From Agathobacter sp. (GTDB lineage Bacteria; Bacillota; Clostridia; Lachnospirales; Lachnospiraceae), in assembly GCA_017409825.1 (NCBI GenBank), contig JAFQRZ010000012.1, positions 124,001 through 188,000 on the forward strand: DNA of 64,000 nt, read 5' to 3'. The position numbers and the translations under genes were made by a program. Under the pieces are notes generated by a model, which was not told the origin of the DNA, did not search any database, and saw only the letters and a list, made by a program, of their open reading frames with translations. Positions within the stretch are counted from its first letter, which is position 1, and each line of letters opens with the position of its first letter. Below are positions 16,357 through 25,319 of the stretch, in pieces.

Positions 16357-16995
16357 TTAAGACTTCTTTTTCAAGTTCTCTTCTTTTATTTTTTCAACAA
16401 CCTTCTTTGTAAATGCATTTCTTGGAATATTATTTACAAGTTCTACTGACAGTATAACTACAAGAAATGCTAGGAATGCTCCTAGAGGACTCATAACAGA
16501 AATTTCTTCCGTACTAAAAAATACTGCTGTAAGTGCGGTTAAAAGTATTGGGACTCCAACAGAATATGCTTGATTATGTTCTGTTGTAGCCTCAATTACC
16601 ACTATGTTAGTTTCCAAATCGACTTCGCCTTTTGTATTCTTATATGTCTCTATACATTTTTTAATTTCAAGATATCTCTGATATTGATCTACTATCATAC
16701 TTTTCTCAGCTACTTGAAAATACAATGAATTAATCTTTTCTTGACCTCTAAAATAGCTTATCAGTATAAGCATAAAACTTCCTAATATAGAAACTACCAA
16801 TAGCAATATAATGCAAACATCAAGATTATTTACAACTATATCAACGTTTAAAAATTCTAAAAACCATATAATAAGAGCACCTATATATAGTACAACCATG
16901 AAGTATGTAATTTGTACATTCTGCATTAACTTTATATAAATGTTTAGTTTTTCCAAATTAATCTTTGTCCTATCTTTTTTAGCCATTTTACTCAT
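16357..16995 (-). CDS. Four-TM membrane protein, third gene of the putative defence operon, 212 aa
   Basis: Not recognised with certainty. Predicted layout: basic N-terminus, TM pair at about 30-52 and 58-82, a helical cytoplasmic stretch (about 85-140), a second TM pair at about 147-165 and 170-190, and a basic Lys-rich tail. The hairpin-helix-hairpin form resembles small membrane effectors such as SLATT-type proteins, which oligomerise into pores in nucleotide-signalling defence systems; this is resemblance only. The start is fixed by GAGGAGAAACTT before the ATG, 20 bp after the deaminase stop, so it is co-translated in the operon. Confidence 0.8.
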   Translation of the reverse strand: MSKMAKKDRTKINLEKLNIYIKLMQNVQITYFMVVLYIGALIIWFLEFLNVDIVVNNLDVCIILLLVVSILGSFMLILISYFRGQEKINSLYFQVAEKSMIVDQYQRYLEIKKCIETYKNTKGEVDLETNIVVIEATTEHNQAYSVGVPILLTALTAVFFSTEEISVMSPLGAFLAFLVVILSVELVNNIPRNAFTKKVVEKIKEENLKKKS

Positions 16996-17015
16996 AAGTT
17001 TCTCCTCTGTTTAAC

Positions 17016-19406
17016 TTATATAAAATTCCATCTTAAGCTATACGTATAAAATAAATTTGGCTTCTTAATTCGTATAGAATAAGTATAAACATCCCCTTCA
17101 TCTTCCTCATCTATTTTCGGTCTGCTTTCTAATATGTCATCATACTCTATTGTCATATCTTTATCCGCATATCTTTTATATATCACACCATTCATAAACG
17201 AATTTTCTTTAGGCACTTCGATTCTAAGAACAAGTTCATCTGTTGGATGTTCAACATAATGTGCAATGTATGGTTTCATACTCTCATTCTCATCGCTCAG
17301 CTTAGAACATACCGTATAAGAAATTTCTTCATTCTCTTTAATTTCATGTCCAAAATCAATTCTATACTGATATGGTGTGTTTTCGCTATTATAATCCTCT
17401 ATTTTATACTCTTCACCTACCAACTCTGTACCATCATAAGAACTACCGGTCCATGCAATGTATCTTTCCATACTACTAAATGAACCTTTCATTACCTTAA
17501 ATTTCACACTTCTTTTACATTCAATAGTATTTCTGGTCTTAAAACTAACTTGAAAATCTATTCTATTGTAATGCAAATCTTCCGCCTGAAACTCATGACA
17601 AATATTTTCTCTACCATTTTTTGCAACTTTTTTACAATCGACTCCACTAATCATCTCTAGCTCATCTTTAAATGGTAACAATGGTCTGTATAAAGCAATA
17701 TAAGCTTCTCCTATAGCTCCATAAAACAAATTTGATTTCGGCCTATCTGCTCCGCTTCCAAATTGCAATATATGCTTTTCCGCAATACCAGGATATGGAT
17801 CAATATAGTAAATATTCTTTATCCCCAACTGATATGATTTTTTAGAACACAGTTCACAAGGACTTGCAGTAACAAAAAGAAACCCGTCCTTTATGCCCTG
17901 TCCTCCATTTTTTGTAATCTGTAAAAAGGCATTCTCTTCTGCATGTAAAGCCCTTGTAAACACTTGATTCTTTCCATCTGTATAACCATTATGTATATCT
18001 TTGAAACAAAACGGAAAATTAGCATCTCCAAATCCCTGCTGCTCAAGTGTGTATTTTATGTCATTGACAGCTTGTCGAAATCTCTCATCCTCCACTTCAA
18101 ACTGACTAAAACACTCCGAATGATTTCCTTTGCAATATGTTGTAACATTTCTAAGATTGCATGGTAGTTGCCCTTTGGGCACATCATTCCAACCTACCGC
18201 TTTAACAGAAAAATTGTTGTCAGTTATAATTGCCCCTACTTGTCTTGATAAACATCCAGAATTATATTTTGCATTAAATGCTAACTGCATGCAACGCTCT
18301 AAATGCGTAGGCGTAATAATACCTGGATGAATCATTAAAGTGACATACTTCACTAATTGCCAAGTTAAAAAGAATCTTTCTGGCACATTGACATTTTCAT
18401 TATACAAATGTATATCCGCCATCTCAAAACACTTCGCAATATTTTGGTGATAGAAGAATTCCTCTAAACCGCAATTTACTGCATTTTCAACATCATCTAT
18501 ACTTTTTTGCTCATTTGCATTCAGTGTATTCAAACGTTCTTTTCTTGCAGCCTCATCTGCACTTATTGATATCAGATAATACGCACGATATTTATCTTTT
18601 AAATAATTTGATTCATTTACATTTCTTATTGCATCTATACATATTCTCGTTTGTGGCTTTTTTTTAACTTTACGATTATATATTCTAATTAATTCAATTA
18701 GTTTTTCTATTTTTTTTGCTAAAGAATAATAATCTTCTTGCTTAAGTTCATGTTTATAGGGATCGCCAGAAGAACGAATATTATTCCCTATACACTGTAA
18801 TAGATATGTATATAAATGGTACTTTTTCTCAATCCCCTCTTTCGTTTCATAACACTGATACTTCTGCAATATTTTTTTTAATCTATCCTTTAATTGCGGA
18901 ATCTTATGAATATAAATCTTATAATATCTCTCTAATTCTTCGTCTTTAAGTGTCTGAAACGTATCATTCTTAGATATATCATTATTGATTTCCTTAAACA
19001 AATGACTTATTCCACTAAGTTCTTTTTTTAATTTATCATAATCAGTGATTTTAAATGTTTCATTTCCCTCTTTATTCTGCAAACCAGTCATGTATTCTAT
19101 TAAACCATCAATTGCATTCTTTTGTTCGAAGACATACGACAAAATTACACAACTTCCCTCAATTATATCAAATGGAACCCATTTCCCCTTTCGTCTAATA
19201 TAATCTTTTATAATATCAAACTTATATTTATCACCATTTTTCCATTCATCACGATTTAAGTATTCAAAATCTAAATCCTCATATTCCCGACTTAAAATTT
19301 CTGCAGCAGTGCTACATCCAGCTCCAGTCCTTCCCGTTAAACCAATAATCAAAAGATTTTCCTTTTCTCTATATAGTGTATTTATTGCTTTATCATACTT
19401 CATCAT
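17016..19406 (-). CDS. P-loop kinase-like / deoxycytidylate deaminase fusion, 796 aa
   Basis: An N-terminal P-loop domain (G-L-T-G-R-T-G-A-G-C-S-T at residues 22-33, with Cys where Walker A has Lys) ends in a kinase-like I-C-I-D-A-I-R-N at about 255-262. A zinc deaminase domain (about 365-560) has His488-Ala-Glu490 and Pro516-Cys517-x-x-Cys520, plus a Cys-rich insertion near 416-432. The last 190 residues look beta-rich and match no family I can name. Kinase-deaminase fusions of this kind include anti-phage dCTP deaminases that deplete dCTP on infection (established for that family). The ATG at 19406 has AGGGAGAAGGGAAA; a longer frame from 19469 overlaps the upstream gene and is not used. Confidence 0.85.
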   Translation of the reverse strand: MMKYDKAINTLYREKENLLIIGLTGRTGAGCSTAAEILSREYEDLDFEYLNRDEWKNGDKYKFDIIKDYIRRKGKWVPFDIIEGSCVILSYVFEQKNAIDGLIEYMTGLQNKEGNETFKITDYDKLKKELSGISHLFKEINNDISKNDTFQTLKDEELERYYKIYIHKIPQLKDRLKKILQKYQCYETKEGIEKKYHLYTYLLQCIGNNIRSSGDPYKHELKQEDYYSLAKKIEKLIELIRIYNRKVKKKPQTRICIDAIRNVNESNYLKDKYRAYYLISISADEAARKERLNTLNANEQKSIDDVENAVNCGLEEFFYHQNIAKCFEMADIHLYNENVNVPERFFLTWQLVKYVTLMIHPGIITPTHLERCMQLAFNAKYNSGCLSRQVGAIITDNNFSVKAVGWNDVPKGQLPCNLRNVTTYCKGNHSECFSQFEVEDERFRQAVNDIKYTLEQQGFGDANFPFCFKDIHNGYTDGKNQVFTRALHAEENAFLQITKNGGQGIKDGFLFVTASPCELCSKKSYQLGIKNIYYIDPYPGIAEKHILQFGSGADRPKSNLFYGAIGEAYIALYRPLLPFKDELEMISGVDCKKVAKNGRENICHEFQAEDLHYNRIDFQVSFKTRNTIECKRSVKFKVMKGSFSSMERYIAWTGSSYDGTELVGEEYKIEDYNSENTPYQYRIDFGHEIKENEEISYTVCSKLSDENESMKPYIAHYVEHPTDELVLRIEVPKENSFMNGVIYKRYADKDMTIEYDDILESRPKIDEEDEGDVYTYSIRIKKPNLFYTYSLRWNFI

Positions 19407-19440
19407 TTTCCCTTCTCCCTTTTCGTTTATTATATCCCTT

Positions 19441-20427
19441 CTAAATCCAAGGCAATATTTCCTTTGCACTCTTCAAAAAATCAATTACTTCCTGCGGTAT
19501 TAACTCGCAATAAAGGCAAATCATGGCCCCAAAAAGAATCATGAATGTTAAAAACTTTCCTATACCTTCTTTTCTTTTTTGGAAAAAATAAAACATTTTT
19601 GTCCATATGCTTTCTGTGATAACAAAATCAACTGCTCTTTTTTGAGCTTTTGCAGATTTCTTTTTGTTATCTACAACTACTTCTTCATCCATTTTCATAT
19701 ATGAAAATACATTCAAAAATTCTTCCCATTTTGCTTCATCTACATTATCAAAGTATTTCCTATAGATACAGAAAAAATAGTCTGTAAATGCCTTTCTATT
19801 AAAATGAAGCATTTTATTAAACCCTGCTCTAATGCCTCTTCTATTCGTATACATTATTTTCTCAAGCAAATCAAACCTCATTCCTCTTTGCATGGTCTCA
19901 ATATCACTACATTTACATTCAGTATTTAAATAATGAAACGTAACGGTTGCTAATTGATTTTGTCCCATATTTTCTCCTAAATTTCCTCCAAGATAAATCT
20001 TTATTGGTTGATTTGTAGGATTACTTAATGCAATCAAACATGCACCATGCCAATTAGGATCTATGGTTGTACTCACATGCCCAAACCCATCTACTAGTTT
20101 AGAAACACGTGAAGAAACATACCCTGCAATATTCGAAGGAAGAACCAAAAACTCATTGCTTACAATCAATACGCAGTCCTTTGCATGTACCATAATATAG
20201 TATTTATCCTGTCCATATTCATCTTCCCTATAAACATTTTCAAGCATACCAAATTTTGTAGACATAGCAATCAATGTAGGTGTCAAATCATACGAAGCAG
20301 CTTTTAAACACTCCTCCGACTTACCTATAATTTTTAGGTTTCCCTCGTCCATTTCTTTTTCTATATCATATTTGCTTAACTGCCCCATTCTTACATCTAT
20401 TATTTCCATATCTTCTTTTGTGCCCAT
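19441..20427 (-). CDS. Membrane-anchored Dcd/dUTPase-fold protein, 328 aa
   Basis: Residues about 10-170 carry the Dcd fold: A-S-Y-D-L at 44-48, S-S-R-V-S-K-L at 105-111, T-I-D-P-N-W-H-G at 121-128, and a following G-x-N-Q-L-A-T-V strand. By eye, the position of the catalytic Glu in E. coli Dcd (the L-E-F-Y-N strand) is Ala here (I-A-L-S-N), so it may bind nucleotide without deaminating. A 150-residue helical extension follows, ending in a TM segment at about 288-306. Standard Dcd is near 190 aa and soluble, so extension and anchor are unusual. First gene of the operon, start after TTAGGAGGGG. Confidence 0.82.
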   Translation of the reverse strand: MGTKEDMEIIDVRMGQLSKYDIEKEMDEGNLKIIGKSEECLKAASYDLTPTLIAMSTKFGMLENVYREDEYGQDKYYIMVHAKDCVLIVSNEFLVLPSNIAGYVSSRVSKLVDGFGHVSTTIDPNWHGACLIALSNPTNQPIKIYLGGNLGENMGQNQLATVTFHYLNTECKCSDIETMQRGMRFDLLEKIMYTNRRGIRAGFNKMLHFNRKAFTDYFFCIYRKYFDNVDEAKWEEFLNVFSYMKMDEEVVVDNKKKSAKAQKRAVDFVITESIWTKMFYFFQKRKEGIGKFLTFMILFGAMICLYCELIPQEVIDFLKSAKEILPWI

Positions 20428-20456
20428 AAAAATCCCCTCCTAACACTTGTGGTTTT

Positions 20457-20520
20457 ATTATATAATATTCAAAATGAAAATGCCTACCATATATGGTACT
20501 ATTGCCATATATGGTAGGCA
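20457..20520 (-). promoter_or_regulatory. Promoter with 40-bp palindromic operator, copy 2 (defence operon)
   Basis: TATAAT on the minus strand (20462-20457) and a perfect 16-bp inverted repeat, TGCCTACCATATATGG (20481-20496) and CCATATATGGTAGGCA (20505-20520), around TACTATTG. The gap from -10 to palindrome is 18 bp, as in copy 1, and the -35 position lies inside the arm. It lies about 54 bp before the Dcd-like start codon. Confidence 0.75.
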
Positions 20521-20619
20521 TTGATTATCCTAAAGTGAAAAATTAACCGCAAATTGCATTTTTTATTTCTATTTCTTTTCAAACCGAAAATAAATTGTAA
20601 TAGCTTACAAGCAAAATAT

Positions 20620-20638
20620 CTCGCGACTATGTCGCGAG
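20620..20638 (-). terminator. Terminator of the ugd operon
   Basis: Perfect hairpin CTCGCGAC-ATA-GTCGCGAG followed on the minus strand by ATATTTTGC, 31 bp past the ugd stop. The rest of 20521-20668 holds nothing recognisable. Confidence 0.65.
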
Positions 20639-20668
20639 CTATACTTTGTCAGCTTTTCTACCTTCTCC

Positions 20669-21901
20669 CTAATCTCTTCTAAACAAATCTCTCGTATAAA
20701 CTTTCTCTTCCACATCATCCAAACAGCTATCATAGCGGTTTGCAATAATCGCATCTGATAATTTCTTGAATTTATCCAAATCATTCACAACCTTACTTCC
20801 GAAGAATGTCGTGCCATCTTCCAAGGTTGGTTCATATATGATTACCGTAGCGCCTTTTGCCTTGATGCGTTTCATAACACCTTGGATTGAGCTCTGGCGG
20901 AAGTTGTCTGAATTACTTTTCATAGTAAGTCTGTATACGCCTACTACGACTTCCTTTTCCATCGCTGCATCGTAAGACGCATTTGCCTCGTATGCACCAG
21001 CAATCTCTAGCACTCTATCCGCAATAAAATCCTTACGCGTACGATTACTCTGTACAATAGCAGACATCATATCCTGTGGCACATCCTGATAGTTTGCCAA
21101 AAGCTGCTTCGTATCCTTAGGCAGACAGTAGCCACCATAACCGAAGGAAGGATTGTTATAATGATTCCCGATACGTGGATCTAAACAAACCCCCTCGATA
21201 ATCTTCTTAGTATCCAAACCTTTCATCTCTGCATAAGTATCCAACTCATTGAAGTAAGATACACGAAGTGCAAGATACGTATTCGCAAAAAGTTTTACAG
21301 CTTCTGCCTCTGTAAATCCCATGTATAACACATCTACATCTTCTTTTAACGCAGCCTGCTGCAAAAGACCTGCAAATATATGTGCCGCCTCAACCAATCT
21401 CTCATCATCCATATCTGTACCTACAATAATACGAGATGGATAAAGATTGTCGTACAATGCCTTTGACTCACGTAAAAACTCAGGACTAAACAAAATATTC
21501 TTGCTACCTGTTTTTTCACGAATCGACTCTGTATAACCAACTGGAATCGTGGATTTGATTACCATGATAGCCTCTGGATTATACTCCATAACTAACTTAA
21601 TAACCGCCTCTACTGCAGAAGTATCAAAAAAATTCTTCTTGCTATCATAATTCGTAGGAGCTGCAATCACTACAAAGTCTGCATCTTTATATGCCTCTGA
21701 AGCATCCAACGTAGCCTTCAGTTTCAAATCCTTTGTCGCTAAATATTCTTCAATATAATCATCCTGAATCGGAGATTTCTTATTATTAATTAACTCTACT
21801 TTTTCTGGAACAATATCTACTGCTACAACTTCATTATCCTGCGCTAACAAGGTAGCAATCGATAAGCCTACATAACCAGTTCCTGCAACTGCAATTTTCA
21901 T
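20669..21901 (-). CDS. ugd: UDP-glucose 6-dehydrogenase, 410 aa
   Basis: NAD-dependent four-electron oxidation of UDP-glucose to UDP-glucuronate. It has the Rossmann motif G-T-G-Y-V-G-L-S near the N-terminus, S-T-I-P-V-G-Y near residue 120, and the catalytic cysteine in [12 protein letters not shown] near 257. The ATG at 21901 is favoured over the one at 21913, because GGAGA of the first lies just ahead of the second. Downstream of the galacturonokinase-like and nucleotidyltransferase genes. Together with the epimerase at 25320 it can supply UDP-galacturonate. Confidence 0.93.
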   Translation of the reverse strand: MKIAVAGTGYVGLSIATLLAQDNEVVAVDIVPEKVELINNKKSPIQDDYIEEYLATKDLKLKATLDASEAYKDADFVVIAAPTNYDSKKNFFDTSAVEAVIKLVMEYNPEAIMVIKSTIPVGYTESIREKTGSKNILFSPEFLRESKALYDNLYPSRIIVGTDMDDERLVEAAHIFAGLLQQAALKEDVDVLYMGFTEAEAVKLFANTYLALRVSYFNELDTYAEMKGLDTKKIIEGVCLDPRIGNHYNNPSFGYGGYCLPKDTKQLLANYQDVPQDMMSAIVQSNRTRKDFIADRVLEIAGAYEANASYDAAMEKEVVVGVYRLTMKSNSDNFRQSSIQGVMKRIKAKGATVIIYEPTLEDGTTFFGSKVVNDLDKFKKLSDAIIANRYDSCLDDVEEKVYTRDLFRRD

Positions 21902-21944
21902 GTCATTCTCCATTCTGATGTAAAAACATTCACATCACAGTATT

Positions 21945-22676
21945 TTAGATTCCCTTATAATCCTTCTGAACCTGCTCATAGCTTTCCAAATTGCCGATAT
22001 CATAACGGCTACCTGGCATCTCCATCGCATGTACTGGAACCTGTGTACAAAGCCATGCGATATAGCTACCTGGTGCGTCTACGCCACAGCCAGCTTCAAT
22101 ACCACTTGGAATCAGTTTCGCATCTTCACGAGTGTAGTAATAGAAAGGAGGGCAACACCAGTGTGTTTCTGGTTCTGGTGACTTCTCAGTCATACGAAGC
22201 ACCTTGTCATTTTCATCAATCGTAACCACACCACACTTCACAAGCTTTGCCATAGAATCTTCATAGTATCTCATGATACAAGAAGAATTCTTTTCCTTCG
22301 CATAAGTGATGAAACTGGTCAATGAGAAATCCAAAAGATTATCGCCTGCGATAACCAGCATATCGTCATCTAAACCAAGCTCATCAATCGCATACTGAAT
22401 ATCTCGTACTGCACCAAGACGAGTCTCATTGCTGCTTGTACCATCATCCACCACTGTGATTTTCTGGCTCTTTGTCGCTGCCCATTCATCAAAATGATGC
22501 GCAAATTTGTGGTTTGAAATTACCACATATTCATCCACCTGGCCTAATGTATCAATATCATCAATCAGCCAATCCAAAATTGTCTTATCCTGCACCTTAA
22601 GTAAAGGTTTTGGGAAATTTTCTGTCAACGGATATAAACGTGTCGCATATCCTGCAGCTAAAATCAAACATTTCAT
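21945..22676 (-). CDS. Sugar-1-phosphate nucleotidyltransferase, 243 aa
   Basis: RmlA/LicC-like nucleotidyltransferase. The N-terminal signature is L-I-L-A-A-G-Y-A-T-R-L-Y-P-L-T-E-N with the following P-K-P-L-L, and a metal-binding A-G-D-N-L-L near residue 110. Its place directly between the galacturonokinase-like gene and ugd suggests it makes the UDP-sugar from the kinase product. The nucleotide and sugar cannot be read from sequence; choline- or other phosphate substrates are possible, as in LicC. Confidence 0.82.
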   Translation of the reverse strand: MKCLILAAGYATRLYPLTENFPKPLLKVQDKTILDWLIDDIDTLGQVDEYVVISNHKFAHHFDEWAATKSQKITVVDDGTSSNETRLGAVRDIQYAIDELGLDDDMLVIAGDNLLDFSLTSFITYAKEKNSSCIMRYYEDSMAKLVKCGVVTIDENDKVLRMTEKSPEPETHWCCPPFYYYTREDAKLIPSGIEAGCGVDAPGSYIAWLCTQVPVHAMEMPGSRYDIGNLESYEQVQKDYKGI

Positions 22677-22709
22677 AATTCGTCTTCTCCTTACGCCAAA
22701 TAAAATCTA

Positions 22710-23888
22710 TTACAATATCGCACCTACACCATCTGCACTCTTACAGATACATGTCGTATATTTGCCTTCCATTTCTGGGAAAGCCGCCAAATACTCTTTG
22801 GAAACGCGAGCTAAAATATCTTCACGATATGCTGGGTCAATCAGTGCCATGCAACAGCCCTTGAAACCAGCACCTGAGAAACGGCCACCATAAATACCCT
22901 TGGTTTCTGTCATAATCTCATACAATTTTTTCAGCTCAGGAGAGCCTGTTTCGTAGTTATAGATAGAAGAATAGCCACTTTCAAATGAAAGCTGTCCAAA
23001 GCCTTCAATATCGCCTCTACGCCATGCCTCTGCGCCCTTTTCTACACGTTCTAACTCGGTATAGAAGTGTGTCGCACGTTTCATCCAGTTTTCTGGCAAA
23101 CGATCCTTGTAACTTTCGAATACTTCGCGAGGTACATTGCGTAAGAATGTCTCATCAAACTTGCCATAATCCATGCCAGCATACGCCATCAGAGCATAAC
23201 CTGCACTGCGACATTCATCTACTCTCATATTAAACTTAGAACCTACTAAATTTCTTTCCAATCCTGAGAAAAAAATCGCGATTTCATAAGGCTTCATGCT
23301 TGGTAACGTAGGAATCAGTTCATAACTATCATCTCTTGTATCAAGGTAAAGCAAATGGTCTTTACGTGAATATACTTCACATGACTGATCCAATTTACCA
23401 ACCGATACACCTACATATTCTTTTTCTGCCTTAAGTGCAATCATAATCAGTTCTGACTCTGTTAAAGTAATGTTATTTACTTTACATAAAGCACTTAAGA
23501 AGCCAATAATAACTGCTGCAGATGAGGAAAGGCCACCGATAGGGAGTTCTCCGTCGATAACTGCTCTTAATCCTGCTTTCAAAGGATATTTCTGTCCCAA
23601 TGCCCATGTCGCACCACGTAAATAATCCGCCCAGTCACCTTCGATTCTCTCTGGTACCGAATTGATGTGCCACTGTGCACGTTTTTCAAACTGTAAAGAG
23701 TTCAGCTCAACAACGCCATTCCGTTTTACATCATAAACAATATGTATCCCTTTATCAATCGCAAGCCCTGTAATCTTGCCATACTGATGGTCGCTGTGTG
23801 CACCCATAGGGCAAATACGATATGGGGTAAAGGTATGGTAAGTTGGGTCTGTGTGGTATATTTGATTAAATTTATCTGCTGCACGCAT
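22710..23888 (-). CDS. GHMP kinase, galacturonokinase-like, 392 aa
   Basis: Galactokinase superfamily: motif 2 is G-G-L-S-S-S-A-A-V, motif 3 is G-G-R-F-S-G-A-G-F-K-G. Motif 1 reads P-Y-R-I-C-P-M-G-A-H-S-D-H-Q instead of the G-R-V-N-L-I-G-E-H-T-D-Y of galactokinase. That R-I-C-P-x-G-A-H-x-D-H-Q form is characteristic of plant galacturonokinase, so the likely reaction is GalA plus ATP to GalA-1-phosphate. It is first in an operon with a nucleotidyltransferase and ugd, from the promoter at 23921-23949, with ribosome binding site AAAGGAGAAC. Confidence 0.8.
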   Translation of the reverse strand: MRAADKFNQIYHTDPTYHTFTPYRICPMGAHSDHQYGKITGLAIDKGIHIVYDVKRNGVVELNSLQFEKRAQWHINSVPERIEGDWADYLRGATWALGQKYPLKAGLRAVIDGELPIGGLSSSAAVIIGFLSALCKVNNITLTESELIMIALKAEKEYVGVSVGKLDQSCEVYSRKDHLLYLDTRDDSYELIPTLPSMKPYEIAIFFSGLERNLVGSKFNMRVDECRSAGYALMAYAGMDYGKFDETFLRNVPREVFESYKDRLPENWMKRATHFYTELERVEKGAEAWRRGDIEGFGQLSFESGYSSIYNYETGSPELKKLYEIMTETKGIYGGRFSGAGFKGCCMALIDPAYREDILARVSKEYLAAFPEMEGKYTTCICKSADGVGAIL

Positions 23889-23920
23889 TTGTAGGTTCTC
23901 CTTTTGTATATAATATTTAT

Positions 23921-23949
23921 ACTATATCACTATCTTTTTTAATTTACAA
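23921..23949 (-). promoter_or_regulatory. Promoter of the uronate-sugar operon
   Basis: Minus strand TTGTAA (23949-23944), 17-bp spacer, TATAGT (23926-23921). Confidence 0.65.
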
Positions 23950-23960
23950 CATAGGTATAC

Positions 23961-24956
23961 TTATATTACCTTGTCTTCTAATTTCATTAATTCATCGATT
24001 ACACTATGCATTATCTCAACATTATTAATTTTATTTATAGCACATAATTTCTTCCCTGCATCTTTACTAGATGCGCCACAATGAAATATCTGCTCTGTAG
24101 AAAACCCATAATCTAATACGATTAATCTATCATGGCAGCTTGGATTCGGCTTAATATGCAACTGTGGAAATTCACAATTAAAATCATTAATCATCTCTGT
24201 AGTTAAAAATCCTTTTCTTCCATGTCCATTTTCTGTAAATATCGTCACCTCAACACCCGATTTCTTTTGTGACAAAAGTTGTAATGTCTTTACATTAACA
24301 TAATCATCTACAACATAAATGCTCTTGATAGCTTGCTGATAAATATCTATATATGCAACATCCGCTTCAAATTTCTGCCCTTTATAAATCACGAAATTCT
24401 TAAAATCCTTCTTAGATACAAAATTATCACTTAAAACATCTATTTTCTTTCGTACATCCCTAAGCTCGCATTCAGCTTCTCTTTGTCTATCTACAACACC
24501 TGCCATTTGAGCAGATAACTCCGATACTTTTGTCGTAACTAAATACATTTCGGATTGTGAAACAAACTGCTGATTTTGATTTATATAATGTCTCATTTCT
24601 CGAAACATTCTCATAATAAAAATACTTTGCTGTTCCGCTAATTCACCTCTTAAAACAGTTGCCAGCATATATATCCCCTGTTCTGTAAATGCATGTGGAT
24701 TATACTTGATGTTTTTCCCTCGCCTTTTATCATATTTCAAGGTCGCAATTTGCGACCTTGAAATTTCCATAACTTCATCATCTGTCAATTCAAACATAAA
24801 ATCTTCTGGAAATCGTGTTATATTGCGTTTCACTTGCTCATTCAAACGCTTTACTTCGTATCCATATGTTTCCGCCAAATCCTGATCCAGCATAACCTGC
24901 TGTCCTCTTATACAGTACACACAATTCTTTATGTTATCTGTCGTCATCACTTCCAT
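23961..24956 (-). CDS. ORF6N-domain protein with C-terminal PLD-like domain, 331 aa
   Basis: Residues about 10-95 form an ORF6N domain (Y-C-I-R-G-Q-Q-V-M-L-D-Q-D-L-A, then N-I-T-R-F-P-E-D-F-M-F-E-L and F-T-E-Q-G-I-Y-M-L-A). These are DNA-binding modules frequent in phage antirepressors. A coiled coil spans about 150-190. The C-terminal part resembles phospholipase-D-like domains, with a single H-D-R-L-I-V-L-D (H-x-R/K-x4-D) motif near residue 273. The gene overlaps the upstream XRE gene by 23 bp, so they are coupled like a toxin-antitoxin or switch pair. Nuclease activity is inference. Confidence 0.8.
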   Translation of the reverse strand: MEVMTTDNIKNCVYCIRGQQVMLDQDLAETYGYEVKRLNEQVKRNITRFPEDFMFELTDDEVMEISRSQIATLKYDKRRGKNIKYNPHAFTEQGIYMLATVLRGELAEQQSIFIMRMFREMRHYINQNQQFVSQSEMYLVTTKVSELSAQMAGVVDRQREAECELRDVRKKIDVLSDNFVSKKDFKNFVIYKGQKFEADVAYIDIYQQAIKSIYVVDDYVNVKTLQLLSQKKSGVEVTIFTENGHGRKGFLTTEMINDFNCEFPQLHIKPNPSCHDRLIVLDYGFSTEQIFHCGASSKDAGKKLCAINKINNVEIMHSVIDELMKLEDKVI

Positions 24957-25230
24957 ATTCTAAATCCACCAGTTCAAATATCAATTTCTTCCCAACTGCC
25001 ATAGCATATCTCTCTAACACATCTAAAGAAGGGGTAAATTTACACGACTCCACTCTGGTAACATTTGGAGCCTTCATACCTGTTCTGTCTGCAATGTCTT
25101 GCTGTGTAAGTCCTAATCTCTTTCTCTCTGCAACAAGTTCACTAATAATGCATTGACCCAAAGTTTTATTCTGTACCTCCATCAATAAATTTACATCTTC
25201 CGTCTGAACCAAATAATCCTTTGTTGTCAT
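24934..25230 (-). CDS. XRE-family (HigA-like) regulator, 98 aa
   Basis: Helix-turn-helix near residues 35-75: E-R-K-R-L-G-L-T-Q-Q-D-I-A-D-R-T-G-M-K, then N-V-T-R-V-E-S-C-K-F-T-P-S-L-D. The ATG at 25230 is preceded by GGAGGGGAGAGGTGCT; a longer reading from 25305 would run through the promoter and is rejected. The promoter lies inside a long palindrome (25255-25297), as expected for an autorepressed antitoxin-type regulator. Coupled to the ORF6N-PLD gene. Confidence 0.88.
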   Translation of the reverse strand: MTTKDYLVQTEDVNLLMEVQNKTLGQCIISELVAERKRLGLTQQDIADRTGMKAPNVTRVESCKFTPSLDVLERYAMAVGKKLIFELVDLEYGSDDDR

Positions 25231-25254
25231 AGCACCTCTCCCCTCCAAACAAAA

Positions 25255-25305
25255 AGCTATCATTCGTGATATGTCCATCATATCACAAATGATAGCTAAA
25301 TGCAA
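25255..25305 (-). promoter_or_regulatory. Promoter embedded in a palindromic operator
   Basis: TTGCAT (25305-25300), 17-bp spacer, TATGAT (25282-25277) on the minus strand. The palindrome AGCTATCATT (25255-25264) / AATGATAGCT (25288-25297), with inner TGATATG / CATATCA arms, covers the -10 and spacer. Confidence 0.8.
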
Positions 25306-25319
25306 TTACAAAATAATAA

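Noticed and set aside
17247..19503. Plus-strand frames opposite the kinase-deaminase gene
   Set aside because: No ribosome binding sites or recognisable domains; they overlap fully a gene with clear motifs.
15760..20427. Classical toxin-antitoxin reading of the XRE gene plus operon
   Set aside because: The XRE gene has its own promoter and is separated by about 345 bp from the operon end; gene sizes and domains do not fit a two-gene TA pair.
20428..20668. tRNA or small RNA gene between ugd and the Dcd-like operon
   Set aside because: The inverted repeats are explained by an operator palindrome and a terminator; no cloverleaf or other RNA family was seen.
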